Below are positions 42,964 to 53,266 of a DNA stretch of 64,000 nt, in pieces. The DNA comes from Bradyrhizobium oligotrophicum S58 (GTDB lineage: Bacteria; Pseudomonadota; Alphaproteobacteria; Rhizobiales; Xanthobacteraceae). The notes under the pieces were generated by a model. That model ran no database searches. It worked only from the letters and a program-made list of their open reading frames with translations, and had not been told where the DNA came from. The stretch's first letter is position 1. The number at the start of each line of letters is the position of its first letter. The stretch is from the NCBI RefSeq assembly GCF_000344805.1, contig NC_020453.1:2356001-2420000 (forward strand), given 5' to 3'. The translations under genes were made by a program, and so were the position numbers.

Positions 42964-43405
42964 CTAAGACCATACGCCACCCCTAGCTTTGTGGGCGTCG
43001 CACAGTTCTGGGTAGTGCCAAATCATGCACTTCATGTCGTTGCGACGAATGAGCGCCTGCGCTGACTTGCGCGTGGCCTGTTCAAAGCTGCTGTACTTTT
43101 CTTCGACCCACTGCCGTAGGTGCTCCCATTGTTCTTCCCCATGCACCTGAGGCCGATCTTCAAGACACCACCATTCATCCATCGTGAGATGGTTTTTCCG
43201 ATATTCCAAAGCCCAGAAGTCTGCGGCTTGAAGTGGTCGAATGTCCCGGAAGGTAAGTTCTTTCGGCAGCCCTACCGTGACTAGCTTGTCGTAAATTCCG
43301 TCCGGTCCGTAGTAAGCGTCCATGTCGGCATACTGCTGAGCTTTGGCCAGTTTTGATTTGACCTTTTCCACGTGATCGAAGATTGGCTCGACTGGACGCC
43401 CGGCC
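42964..43405 (-). pseudogene. C-terminal fragment of a DUF3800-like gene
   Basis: This frame lacks a natural start: it is open through the junction near 43405 (AGRPVEPIFDHVEKVKSKLA) and only a GTG at 43371 could start translation. The best segment is VTVGLPKELTFRDIRPLQAA, then DFWALEYRKNHLTMDEWW, which matches the C-terminal LQxAD region of DUF3800 proteins. The sequence is AT-richer than its neighbours (TTT, AAA, GAT codons). DUF3800 proteins are often linked to mobile elements and defence islands. It is fused out of frame to a truncated GH79-like gene on the same strand. Confidence 0.6.
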
Positions 43406-43954
43406 GATCTCGAACGCCGACAAGGTATCCCCCAGGGCGCGGGCCGCGTAGGAAGCCTCGGCGGCGGCCCGCGCGGTGGTGTTGTTGGCGAGATTGATGC
43501 CGTAGATCACCTGCCAGTCGGCCTGTTTGGCGAAGGCGGTGAGCGCGTCGACCATCTCGGACTGGATCGGCGCCAGTCCGGGTACGCCACCGAGCCACGC
43601 GCAGCGGTCCACGGCATTGGCGCCGATACGCAGGACGCCGGGGCCGAGCAGCCGGTACAGCCCCAGCAGGTCGTCATTGCCCGGCGTGAACATCGGTTGT
43701 CGTAGCTTGTCCTTCTCGTAGCTCAGGCCAACAAAGCGGCTGGTCATGGTCACGCCGGGCCTGCCGCGATCGAGGCGAACGCCGACCTCCATGTGCGCCG
43801 TGCCGCGCGGCGATTTCGCTGCGGCCGGGAAGGCGGCCGGCATTGCGGTCGAACCGGCGGCGCTGCGGTCGGCCGTGCCGCCGAGAAGGCCGCCGATCCC
43901 GATGCGCGACAACAAGGCGATCAGTTCACGGCGTGCCAGCATAGGATCGGACAT
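43406..43954 (-). pseudogene. Truncated GH79 (heparanase-like) N-terminal fragment
   Basis: An N-terminal fragment of about 180 residues with a twin-arginine-type start (MLARRELIALLSRIGIGGLL). The recognisable part is TMTSRFVGLSYEKDKLRQPM, then LYRLLGPGVLRIGANAVDRC and ADWQVIYGINLANNTTARAA, then LGDTLSAFEIG. Relatives continue FEIGNEPD with the catalytic acid; here the sequence changes at that point (about 43405) into unrelated DUF3800-like DNA. The active site is therefore lost and the frame ends in meaningless sequence to 43175. It is a deletion or recombination remnant. Confidence 0.65.
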
Positions 43955-44135
43955 GGATATCCCCTGATCGCGTGTGCGCCGCGGCTACGGCCCGCGCCGT
44001 TAGATCCGCGGCGAAAACCCGTCTGCCGCAGCATCGCGTTTTGTTGAAGGGACGTGATGACATATCTCACGAGACCCGACGCTCTAGCCGTCACAGGGCC
44101 GAGCTTTCTTGGCTACTGTCATAGGGAGAAAACAA

Positions 44136-44360
44136 ATGACCAAAGTCATCTTCATGTCGGCCGCGTTGATCGCAGCAGCCGTCATCACGACCCAAGCCCA
44201 GGCCGCCCGCAACAGCAATGCCGCGGCACGGCACACCATGAACAAAACCCACACCATGACGGACCACACCATGACGGATTGTGTGCGGGCGCCGAATGTG
44301 GGCGCGTTTGCCACAGCTCCCTACACCAAACCTCCCTGCATGCCCAACAGCATGAATTGA
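44136..44360 (+). CDS. Small secreted Met/Thr/His-containing protein, 74 aa
   Basis: An exported protein with the signal KVIFMSAALIAAAVITTQAQ. The mature part is short and low-complexity: NSNAAARHTMNKTHTMTDHT, then MTDCVRAPNVGAFATAPYTK and PPCMPNSMN, with repeated T-M-T-D/H units and two cysteines. The Met and His repeats could bind metal, which is only a guess. AGGGAGAA precedes ATG at 44136. No partner gene is obvious. Confidence 0.65.
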   Translation: MTKVIFMSAALIAAAVITTQAQAARNSNAAARHTMNKTHTMTDHTMTDCVRAPNVGAFATAPYTKPPCMPNSMN

Positions 44361-44664
44361 TGAGCAGGCCATTGCTGACCTTACTGCGTCACAGGGCCTG
44401 GGGCGCTGCCTTTCTCAGCGTTATTCCGAGGCGACGCGCCAGCATCGAACTGTGGTGCGCAATTGCGCACCTGAGCATATCGAGAAATCCTGGTTCAGCC
44501 CTGACGGGCTGCCCCCGAATGACGGCGCTTATGGCGCAGTAGGACTAAGCAGGACAAGTCGGGCTGGCGGACATCGCCGGCCTGACCATGCACTCGTTTT
44601 TGGGCAACGGCGGAATCCGGTTTTGGCAGTAGCGCGATCAATTGTATGCGCGTGAGATGCCGAT
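44361..44664. other. Intergenic region between convergent small genes
   Basis: No gene is visible. The short frames here, such as 44452-44655, have no recognisable product. No intrinsic terminator with a T-tract was found between the convergent ends. Confidence 0.45.
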
Positions 44665-44931
44665 TCAGAACTTCTTGACTTTGTCTGCCAGTAGCTCGTC
44701 GTACAATCGGTCGATCTTGCGCATCTGATCGGGCGTGACATCCTGTAGATGCCGCGATCTCAGGTCGTTCTCCGTTGGCTGGTAATTCCGCCCATCGTGA
44801 ATTGGCCATCGTCCACTGTGAAATGACGATGGCGCGTCAGCTGCAAGCGCGGTGGGGACACTGATTGCAATCGTCCCCACCGCCAACAATGTGCAAACGG
44901 GAATAGCATGTCGTGATCTGCGAGCTCCCAT
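44665..44931 (-). CDS. Small secreted protein, 88 aa
   Basis: An exported protein. The signal peptide is HAIPVCTLLAVGTIAISVPT, cut after ALA. The mature part, APSSFHSGRWPIHDGRNYQP, then RSRHLQDVTPDQMRKIDRLY and DELLADKVKKF, has a helical C-terminus that looks like an interaction region. No named family. ATG at 44931 is preceded by ACGGAGA; an earlier ATG at 44976 adds 15 residues without adding a better signal. It is last before a repeat-rich stretch. Confidence 0.62.
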   Translation of the reverse strand: MGARRSRHAIPVCTLLAVGTIAISVPTALAADAPSSFHSGRWPIHDGRNYQPTENDLRSRHLQDVTPDQMRKIDRLYDELLADKVKKF

Positions 44932-45141
44932 TGCGAGTCTCCGTGCCGAGGGGATAGCGATCGATGGAGCGAACATCGGCAGGCTCGCTCGTCCTTTGAG
45001 ATTGAAATGTCGCCGACCTAATCCAACAACACGACGTGATACTCCGTAGGGTGGGTCGCCCAAGCAAGACCCCCGCTTCTGGCCAAGGCGACCTTGCTGC
45101 ACAAGTCGCTGCGAAATAGCGCGGTCTTTCGGCATATTCTG

Positions 45142-45266
45142 CTGTCGTCCCGGCCTCGCGCCCGGACCCATATGCCGGGAAGATGTGATGAGGTGGACGA
45201 GGCTGCACCCGTGTCACCAACGACATCTGGTGGCTATGGGTCCTGGCGTTCGCCCGGAAGACACTG
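45142..45266. repeat. Degraded copy of the composite palindromic repeat
   Basis: It begins CTGTCGTCCC, has CCCATATGCCGGGA, then GGCTATGGGTCCTGGCGTTC near the end. The order matches the element at 19455-19577 but the arms are mutated. It lies just upstream of the small secreted gene at 44665-44931. Confidence 0.6.
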
Positions 45267-45474
45267 TGCCTGGGACTGGCCGCGTGCCCGGGGTGCCCGT
45301 CGGGCAACTCAGTTGCGCGATTTGACGTTCGCGACCGCTGCAAAGACCACGAAAGCAGCCGCAAAATTTCTGCGCCGACCAGGAATTTTTCGCCGCGATT
45401 TCAATGCGTCACGCGAGGTCAACGCATCCGGCAAAAATCAATCTATTTCTTTTTTTCAGAAGCTATGATTGGAT

Positions 45475-45835
45475 GCGTCATCCCGCCTCGTCGAAGAGGG
45501 GCGTACGCGTCGTCACGATACGTGGAGTGCGGGGAGCGATGGCCGTGAGACGCCGGTGGACGACCGGTGTCTTTGCGGACGGTGAAGTCGCGTGGTCCTG
45601 GCACCCCGAAGCTGGTGTCAAGCAGGCCGCGTTCATGACGAGCGCGCCGGTGACGGGGGCAATCAAGCCGGTCCCCGAGGAGAGCGCGAAGTAAGCCGTA
45701 AAGCCGTTGCGCAGGGGAGGCCGGGATGTCCTGGCCGGACCTGTGGTTCCTGCCCCGTGCACTTCTTCACGCACGGGGGCCGCGGGTGTCGGCAGACGCC
45801 CGGTCTTCCCTGCACCCTCGATCTAACGAGGGTTT
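45475..45835. repeat. Interspersed intergenic repeat (spurious-ORF type)
   Basis: The minus strand here reads an Arg/Pro-rich frame with a stretch FTAYFALSSGTGLIAPVTGA. I recall very similar sequence in many bradyrhizobial intergenic regions and pseudo-annotated ORFs, so this is probably a multi-copy element rather than a gene. The copy number could not be counted here. Confidence 0.45.
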
Positions 45836-45956
45836 CGATTGTCGAGGATCACCTCGGGCACGATCGTGCCGCGGGAATGATGAGGTGCGTTCTGATGCGA
45901 ACGATTTGCCGAGGTTTGATAAGAGTGAGGTGGGCGCCCGTTGCATCGATCACCGC

Positions 45957-46092
45957 CGTCATTGCGAGCGGGGCCTCACACTCAACTGTCTTCGTCCGCG
46001 CAGGCGGACGATCCAGTATTCCAGAGGCGGTCGTGGTTCGCCGAGACGACACGGCGTACTGGATACCCGGCCTTTGCGGGGTATGACAGCGG
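45957..46092. repeat. Palindromic interspersed repeat, about 136 bp
   Basis: It begins CGTCATTGCGAGCG and ends GGGGTATGACAGCGG. Inside is TCGTCCGC-gcag-GCGGACGA and CCAGTA...TACTGG. The outer segments and hairpins have the form of a MITE-like intergenic element. It lies about 250 bases upstream of the leuA leader. Confidence 0.55.
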
Positions 46093-46340
46093 TGGGTGGG
46101 GCTGGCGACGGGTGGGGCTGGCGACGTGGGCATGACATGCGTGCGGCTGGCATGGCGCCGCCCGACACGGGGCTCGGCATCACGCCAACGTTCCGCCCCC
46201 AATACGTCACCCGTCCTGACCCTTATTCGGCGTTGCGAGACCCTGGCAATCCCGGTAAAAGCTCGGGTGAGGGCACCTCGGCAACAATCCGTCAACGGTT
46301 TTGCCGCACAGTTTTCGTGTTCTCGCAAAAGGGTTTGGCA

Positions 46341-46469
46341 ATGCTGATTCGCAGCGCAGAGATCGAGGCCATCGCCGGGGCAGACGCCCGGTCGATCGCG
46401 CTCGCTTTGCTGCAGCCTGCTCGCGGCCTGACCGGCGCGCTCGAGCTTCTGCTTCTTAGCTGCCCCTGA
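46341..46469 (+). CDS. Leu-rich leader peptide of leuA, 42 aa
   Basis: A short frame in the leader of leuA. ATG at 46341 follows AAAAGGG by seven bases. The peptide starts MLIRSAEIEAIAG and ends GALELLLLSCP. Ten of 42 residues are leucine, and the last group reads CTC GAG CTT CTG CTT CTT, with three CTT codons that are rare in this GC-rich genome. The stop (46467-46469) lies inside the left arm of a stem-loop (46463-46506). This is the layout of attenuator leaders such as leuL: ribosome stalling at leucine codons would change the hairpins and favour leuA transcription. Translation of the peptide is not proven. Confidence 0.6.
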   Translation: MLIRSAEIEAIAGADARSIALALLQPARGLTGALELLLLSCP

Positions 46470-46574
46470 GGGCCGGCTGGGCGGAATGCGCCTGGGCACT
46501 CAGGGGATTGCTTCGAGACCGAAACACCCTTCAGCGCCCAAGCCTTCAGGGATCAAGTCTTCAGAGATCCTGAA
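46463..46574 (+). promoter_or_regulatory. leuA attenuator stem-loops
   Basis: CCCCTGAG (46463-46470) pairs perfectly with CTCAGGGG (46499-46506), starting in the last codons of the leader peptide. A second, bulged stem is TTCAGGGATC (46545-46554) with GATCCTGAA (46566-46574). Both lie between the leader stop and leuA. No strong T-tract follows the first stem, so the terminator form is less certain than the attenuator layout. Alternative pairings should be folded to test the switch. Confidence 0.5.
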
Positions 46575-46610
46575 CGCCAAGCGCACCACATGACAATCGA
46601 GGAACAGCAG

Positions 46611-48188
<1,578 letters not shown>

Positions 48189-48197
48189 TTTTACGAG

Positions 48198-48237
48198 GTC
48201 GTTCCGGGGCAGCGCAAAGCGACCGCCCCGGAACGAC
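48198..48237. terminator. Strong hairpin downstream of leuA
   Basis: GTCGTTCCGGGGC (48198-48210) and GCCCCGGAACGAC (48225-48237) form a perfect 13-base stem with a 14-base loop. It begins 10 bases after the leuA stop. There is no T-tract, so it could be a repeat of the kind at 22347 that acts as a terminator or mRNA shield. Confidence 0.55.
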
Positions 48238-48380
48238 TGCTATTGCGCTGCAGCACGGGAATCCCGGGTCTGCGGCTAACGGTCAATGGCAATCCAGCCG
48301 GCGACCCGCTAACAATGGCCCTGGCATACAAAGCGGGGGCGTCATTGCAATGCCCCCCCGGGGATCATCGGGAGGACACC

Positions 48381-49400
48381 TTGCATCAACTCAAATTCTG
48401 CCACCTCGTCGCCACCGCTGCTTCGCTCGCGGTTCTCGCGCTGGCCGGCCCGGCCTCGGCGGCCGACAATCCGATCGTGATCAAGTTCAGCCACGTGGTG
48501 GCGTCGAACACGCCGAAGGGGCTTGCCGCCGACAAGTTCAAGGAACTGGCCGAGAAGTACACCGACGGCAAGGTCAAGGTCGAGGTCTACCCGAACTCGC
48601 AGCTCTACAAGGACAAGGAAGAGCTCGAGGCGCTGCAGCTCGGTGCGGTCCAGATGCTGGCGCCGTCGAACTCCAAGTTCGGCCCGATCGGCATCAAGGA
48701 ATTCGAGGTGTTCGATCTGCCCTACATCCTGCCCGACCTCGCCACCTTGCGGAAGGTGACCGACGGTCCTCTCGGGGCCAGGCTGCTCAAGCTTTTGGAA
48801 CCGAAGGGCATGATCGGGCTGGCCTACTGGGACAACGGCTTCAAGCAGATGAGCGCCAACAAGAAGCTGGTCGATCCCGCCGACTACAAGGGCCTGAAGT
48901 TCCGCATCCAGTCGTCGAAGGTGCTTGACGCGCAGTTCCGCACGCTCGGCGCCATCCCCCAGGTCATGGCATTCTCGGAAGTCTACCAGGCGCTGCAGAC
49001 CGGCGTCGTCGACGGCCAGGAGAACACGCCCTCGAACATCTATACGCAGAAGATGCACGAGGTGCAGAAGTACATCACGCTCACCAACCACGGCTACATC
49101 GGCTACGTCGTGGTCGTGAACAAGAAGTTCTGGGACGGCCTGCCGCCGGACCTTCGCGCCGCCTGCGACAAGGCGATGAAGGAAGCCACGGCCTATGGCA
49201 ACAACCAGTCTGCCAAGGAGAATGACGACGCGCTGGAGGAGATCCGCAAATCCGGCAAGTCCGAGCTCGTCAAGCTGACGCCGGCGCAGGACGAGGCGAT
49301 GCGCAAGGCGATGATGCCGGTCTACAAGGACGTCGCCGGGCGTGTTGGCCAGCCGCTGATCGACGAGTTCCTGAAAGAGACCCGCGGCACCACCAACTGA
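48381..49400 (+). CDS. TRAP transporter solute-binding protein, DctP family
   Basis: A 339-aa periplasmic receptor. The signal is LVATAASLAVLALAGPASA, before ADNPIVIKFSH. The DctP hallmarks are IKFSHVVASNTPKGLAADKF, then YPNSQLYKDKEELEALQLGA and GLKFRIQSSKVLDAQFRTLG with the ligand-anchoring arginine of that stretch; VYQALQTGVVDGQENTPSNI is also conserved. TTG at 48381 is the best start: GGGAGGA is 6 to 10 bases upstream and the signal starts there, though the frame opens at 48243. It is followed by the small and large TRAP permeases in one operon. A dicarboxylate-like or sugar-acid substrate is likely. Confidence 0.93.
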   Translation: MHQLKFCHLVATAASLAVLALAGPASAADNPIVIKFSHVVASNTPKGLAADKFKELAEKYTDGKVKVEVYPNSQLYKDKEELEALQLGAVQMLAPSNSKFGPIGIKEFEVFDLPYILPDLATLRKVTDGPLGARLLKLLEPKGMIGLAYWDNGFKQMSANKKLVDPADYKGLKFRIQSSKVLDAQFRTLGAIPQVMAFSEVYQALQTGVVDGQENTPSNIYTQKMHEVQKYITLTNHGYIGYVVVVNKKFWDGLPPDLRAACDKAMKEATAYGNNQSAKENDDALEEIRKSGKSELVKLTPAQDEAMRKAMMPVYKDVAGRVGQPLIDEFLKETRGTTN

Positions 49401-49529
49401 TGCCTTGAACGAGAGATGCGCGGGCCGGCGGCCCGCGCTTGGTGATGGCGAAGCGGCCTGGCGGGGCGCCAGGAGAAGCAGACGGCGCAGTCAAGCGTCG
49501 CTTGACGTTTGATTGTGGGGGGAGGGGAC

Positions 49530-50096
49530 TTGGGCTTCCTGTTGCGCATCCTCGATCGGCTCGAGGAAATCCTGATCGCATTTCTGATCGCGGCGGCGAC
49601 CTCGATCATCTTCCTGGCGGTGCTGCATCGCTATCTGGTCGGCGTGCCGCTGCTCTATCCGCTCCTCTTCCCCATCGACATGTCCTGGGCGCAGGAGCTC
49701 TGCATCTACATGTTCGTGTGGATGGCGAAGTTCGGCGCCGCCTATGGCGTGCGCACCGGCATCCATGTCGGCGTCGATGTCGTGGTCAACATGCTCAGGC
49801 CGTCGCTGCGCAAGGTGACGGTGTTGTTCGGCCTGCTGTGCGGGGCGCTGTTCACCTCCATCATCGGCACCATGGGTGCCAAGTTCGTCTATGGTCTGTC
49901 GCAGACCGACCAGGTGACGCCGGATATGGAGCTGCCGAGCTGGCTGGTCTATCTCTGCATCCCGCTCGGCTCCTACCTGATGTGCTTCCGCTTCCTGCAG
50001 GTCGCCTGGCACTATCTCCGCCACGACGAGCTGCCGCATCACGACCACGCCTATGTCGAGGGCGTCGACGCCGCCGGCCCGGAGGCCGCGCGATGA
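49530..50096 (+). CDS. TRAP transporter small permease, DctQ family
   Basis: A 188-aa inner-membrane protein with four helices: LEEILIAFLIAAATSIIFLA, then YMFVWMAKFGAAYGVRTGIH and VTVLFGLLCGALFTSIIGT. The motif SWAQELCIYMFVWMAKFGAA is typical of DctQ. The start is uncertain; TTG at 49530 follows a GGGAGGGG ribosome-like stretch, and TTG at 49509 or GTG at 49515 are alternatives. It overlaps the DctM start by four bases. It couples the receptor to the large permease. Confidence 0.87.
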   Translation: MGFLLRILDRLEEILIAFLIAAATSIIFLAVLHRYLVGVPLLYPLLFPIDMSWAQELCIYMFVWMAKFGAAYGVRTGIHVGVDVVVNMLRPSLRKVTVLFGLLCGALFTSIIGTMGAKFVYGLSQTDQVTPDMELPSWLVYLCIPLGSYLMCFRFLQVAWHYLRHDELPHHDHAYVEGVDAAGPEAAR

Positions 50097-51418
50097 GCAG
50101 CCTCCTCATCTTCAGCCTGCTCATCTTCCTGATGCTGACGGGCATGCCGATCTCGATCGCGCTCGGCCTCACCGTGCTGTCCTTCGTCTTCTTCATGACC
50201 AACGTGCCGACCGAGTCGGTCGCGCTGAAGCTGTTCACGGGCATCGACAATTTCGAGATCATGGCGATCCCGTTCTTCATCCTCGCCGGCAACTTCCTGA
50301 CTCATGGCGGCGTCGCCCGGCGAATGATCAACTTCGCGACCTCGATGGTCGGGCACTGGTATGGCGGCCTCGGCCTTGCCGGCGTCATGGCCTGTGCGCT
50401 GTTCGCGGCCGTGTCCGGCTCGTCGCCCGCGACCGTGATCGCGATCGGCTCGATCATGCTGCCGGCGATGGTCCGCCAAGGCTTTCCCAAGCGCTTCGGC
50501 GCCGGCGTGATCACGACATCCGGCGCGCTCGGCATCCTGATCCCGCCATCGATCGTGATGGTGGTTTATGCGGTCGCCACCGGCGGCAGCATCGCGCTCG
50601 ATCCCGCCGGCCACCGCGTCTCCTCGGCCTCCGTCGGTCAGCTGTTCATCGCCGGCGTGATCCCGGGCCTGATGCTGGCGAGCCTGCTCGGCTTCACGAC
50701 CTTCTACCGCGCCTGGAAGAACGACTATCCGCGGATGAAGCGGGCGAGCTGGGCCGAGCGCTTCATTGCGTTCCGCAAATGCGTCTGGGGGCTGTTGCTG
50801 ATCGTGATCGTGCTCGGCGGCATCTACACCGGCAAGTTCACGCCGACCGAGGCCGCCGCCGTCAGCGCCGTCTATGCCTTCGTCATCGCCGTGTTCGTCT
50901 ACCGTGACATGTCGCTGAAGGACGTGCCGAAGGTCCTGCTCGGCTCGGCCAACATGAGCGCGATGATCCTCTACATCATCACCAACGCCGTGCTGTTCTC
51001 GTTCCTGATGGCCAACGAGAACATTCCGCAGCAGATCGCCAACTGGATGGCGTCGGCCGGCGTCAACTGGGCGGTGTTCCTGCTGGTCGTGAACGTCCTG
51101 CTGCTGCTCGCCGGAAACGTCATGGAGGCCACCTCGATCGTCCTGATCATGGCGCCGATTCTGTTCCCGGTGGCGGTCAAGCTCGGCATCCATCCGGTGC
51201 ATCTCGGCATCCTGATGGTGGTCAACATGGAGGTCGGCATGTGCCACCCGCCGGTCGGGCTCAACCTCTACGTCGCCTCCGGCATCGCCAAGATGGGGAT
51301 CACCGAGCTGACCATTGCCGTCATGCCCTGGCTGCTGACGATGCTCGGCTTCCTCGCGCTCGTCACCTACGTGCCGGAAATCTCGCTGTGGTTGCCGCGC
51401 ATGCTGGGGATGCTTTGA
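50093..51418 (+). CDS. TRAP transporter large permease, DctM family
   Basis: A 441-aa inner-membrane permease with about 12 helices. The N-terminus LLIFLMLTGMPISIALGLTV and IDNFEIMAIPFFILAGNFL are DctM hallmarks. The loop SGALGILIPPSIVMVVYAVA and GKFTPTEAAAVSAVYAFVIA also match. I chose ATG at 50093, which overlaps the DctQ stop by four bases and follows GGAG. The frame open back to 49439 is noncoding. It completes the sodium-coupled TRAP system with the DctP and DctQ genes. Confidence 0.93.
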   Translation: MSSLLIFSLLIFLMLTGMPISIALGLTVLSFVFFMTNVPTESVALKLFTGIDNFEIMAIPFFILAGNFLTHGGVARRMINFATSMVGHWYGGLGLAGVMACALFAAVSGSSPATVIAIGSIMLPAMVRQGFPKRFGAGVITTSGALGILIPPSIVMVVYAVATGGSIALDPAGHRVSSASVGQLFIAGVIPGLMLASLLGFTTFYRAWKNDYPRMKRASWAERFIAFRKCVWGLLLIVIVLGGIYTGKFTPTEAAAVSAVYAFVIAVFVYRDMSLKDVPKVLLGSANMSAMILYIITNAVLFSFLMANENIPQQIANWMASAGVNWAVFLLVVNVLLLLAGNVMEATSIVLIMAPILFPVAVKLGIHPVHLGILMVVNMEVGMCHPPVGLNLYVASGIAKMGITELTIAVMPWLLTMLGFLALVTYVPEISLWLPRMLGML

Positions 51419-51567
51419 GACGCAGCAACAAACTGAAACTGATTTGCAAAAACAGAAAGGGATTTGAAGCAATTACATCTTCGTAAGGTCGTACACTCTG
51501 TCCAAACTGTAAGTTGAAGGCGAGGCAAGGCAAGCTCATGCTGTGCCAGCTTTCCAAGGAGGTTGGC

Positions 51568-52173
51568 ATGAGAAAGTTCACCATTGCCGCTGTCGCCGTG
51601 CTCGCCATCGCCGGTTCGACCGCAGTCTACGCCCAGCGCGGCTGGTTTCATGATCACATGCATCATGCGCGCATGAATCCGGAAGATCGCGCCGCCATGC
51701 TCGACGCGCGCATCGCATCCGTCCATGCCGGGCTGAAGCTGACGGCGGACCAGGAGAAATTGTGGCCGCCGGTCGAAAGCGCCGTGCGCGATCTCGTCAA
51801 GCTGCGCTTCGACCGTGCCAATGCGCGGATGAAGCCGGCCGACGACGCGCAGGACAAGGACGTCGATCCGGTGGCGCGGCTGCGCGAGCGGGCGGACACC
51901 ATGGCGGTGACGGCGGACGCCATGAAGAAGGTCGCTGATGCCGCGGACCCGCTCTACAAGACGCTCGACGACGGCCAGAAGCGCCGGCTGTCGATGCTGA
52001 CCCGGCCGATGGGGCGCATGATGGGTCCGGACGGCCCCCGGCACCACCGCTGGATGGAGCGCGGTGAGGGCGGCCCCGAGGATGGCCCGCGGTTCGGCGA
52101 GCATCGATTCGGCCCGGGATCGATGGGCCGCATGGGCTGGTCCGAGGAGGAGCGCGAGTCCGGACGGCTCTGA
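51568..52173 (+). CDS. Spy/CpxP-like periplasmic protein (LTXXQ motif)
   Basis: A 201-aa exported protein. The signal peptide is FTIAAVAVLAIAGSTAVYAQ. RMNPEDRAAMLDARIASVHA contains the helix lead and KLTADQEKLWPPVESAVRD is the LTxxQ motif of Spy/CpxP-type chaperones. The rest is helical until about 145, then a Gly, Met, Arg and His-rich tail (HHRWMERGEGGPEDGPRFGE). These proteins bind unfolded periplasmic proteins or metals. AAGGAGG precedes ATG at 51568. A strong intrinsic terminator follows at 52209-52234. Confidence 0.82.
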   Translation: MRKFTIAAVAVLAIAGSTAVYAQRGWFHDHMHHARMNPEDRAAMLDARIASVHAGLKLTADQEKLWPPVESAVRDLVKLRFDRANARMKPADDAQDKDVDPVARLRERADTMAVTADAMKKVADAADPLYKTLDDGQKRRLSMLTRPMGRMMGPDGPRHHRWMERGEGGPEDGPRFGEHRFGPGSMGRMGWSEEERESGRL

Positions 52174-52208
52174 GCGCCGGTTAACGATCCTTCTGATTTC
52201 ATTTGGGG

Positions 52209-52234
52209 AAAACCGCCGCCCGCCGGCGGTTTTT
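52209..52234 (+). terminator. Intrinsic terminator after the Spy-like gene
   Basis: AAAACCGCCG (52209-52218), loop CCCGC, CGGCGGTTTT (52224-52233), continuing T to 52234. A perfect 10-base stem followed by a short T-tract, 36 bases after the stop. Confidence 0.85.
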
Positions 52235-52337
52235 CTGCATCGAACATGCCGAAAAATCGTCTCTGATCGCTGGACATCCCGGAATCGCTTTGCTAAACGA
52301 CCGGCTCTTGCGAAGGCTTTCTCCGGAAGCAAGCTCC

Positions 52338-52413
<76 letters not shown>

Positions 52414-52471
52414 AGCCTTTCAAGGACTTATGCCGAAACGCTGTTTGAAGTTGAAAAACTGAAACGGTTTT

Positions 52472-53223
52472 TCAAACGGTGTTTTTCGAGATCCTGCTCT
52501 CAATAATTTGAAAAGCGGACCAGAGGACGTGCGGCCGGCCAGCCGCGACCTTCGGTGTTGTCCAGCTCCAATCTCTTTGAACGTTAAGAAGCTGCTTGAC
52601 GTCCGAATGGCGTATGCTGGACCACCAGAGGGTGACCAGAATTGAGGCCGGAAAATCCCTCAGCCATGCGAGGACTTGGCGGAGGTTGTGGCCGACGGCG
52701 GTGAGGATGACGTTGATGGCCTCACCCTCACGGCCCTTGAGATGGCTGCGGCCGAGATGCCCATTGCTCTTCATGTGGCCGAAGATCGGCTCGATGGCTG
52801 GGCAGCGGCACAACTCGCGTTCGATAACGTCGAATACGCCGCGCTTCTGCCCGGAGATGAAGACGCGGCGGACGTTCCGTCGTATGGCGCTACCCCTGTC
52901 CACAAGGCACTCTCGATGGCGCATCAGGTTAGCTTCTCGGTCGCCTCAATAATGCTTCCGAGCGAATAGCCGTCGTAGGGATTGCCGGGAGGGGACTGCG
53001 CATGGAGCACGAACCGGCTGCCCGGCTTGCGGCCGTTGGTGGTGACGATCGAAGCCTTGACGCCGAACTCGTAAGGCGCGGATGCCTTGCCCTTGCGGAT
53101 GCATTCGACCTCCGGCGCGTGGACGGAATAGAGCTTCCAGCCGTGCTGGCGCTGCTGCTGTGACCTGACCTGGTTCGCGCGGGCCCGCGGCGTCTCGAAC
53201 ACTGCTTCGAGTTCGCGGCGCAA
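52472..53223 (-). pseudogene. IS5-family transposase remnant, N-truncated and frameshifted
   Basis: Two minus-strand frames give one transposase. The upstream part (52924-53223) reads QHGWKLYSVHAPEVECIRKG, then KASAPYEFGVKASIVTTNG and PGNPYDGYSLGSIIEATEK, the middle DDE region of IS5 elements. The C-terminal part (52472-52924) is in another frame: RVFISGQKRGVFDVIERELC and RCPAIEPIFGHMKSNGHLGR, with the catalytic glutamate region. The N-terminus is missing and the frames meet near 52924. It lies 58 bases after tRNA-Lys. It cannot transpose. Confidence 0.75.
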
Positions 53224-53266
53224 TTGCCGACGATGGCGCTTTCAAGGGAATCCCAATCTGCAAGTT

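Larger units (their letters stand above)
44932..46340. other. Repeat-rich gene-poor region upstream of the leuA leader
   Basis: About 1.4 kb without a reliable gene. It contains three intergenic repeats (45142-45266, 45475-45835, 45957-46092), each annotated separately. Long open frames exist on both strands but their predicted proteins are Arg/Pro-rich and start inside the repeats, so I treat them as spurious. The leuA leader promoter should be just before 46341. Confidence 0.55.

Noticed and set aside
45726..46340. A long plus-strand frame that continues into the leuA leader peptide
   Set aside because: Only the last 42 codons after ATG 46341 have a ribosome site and the Leu-rich character; the upstream part lies in repeats.
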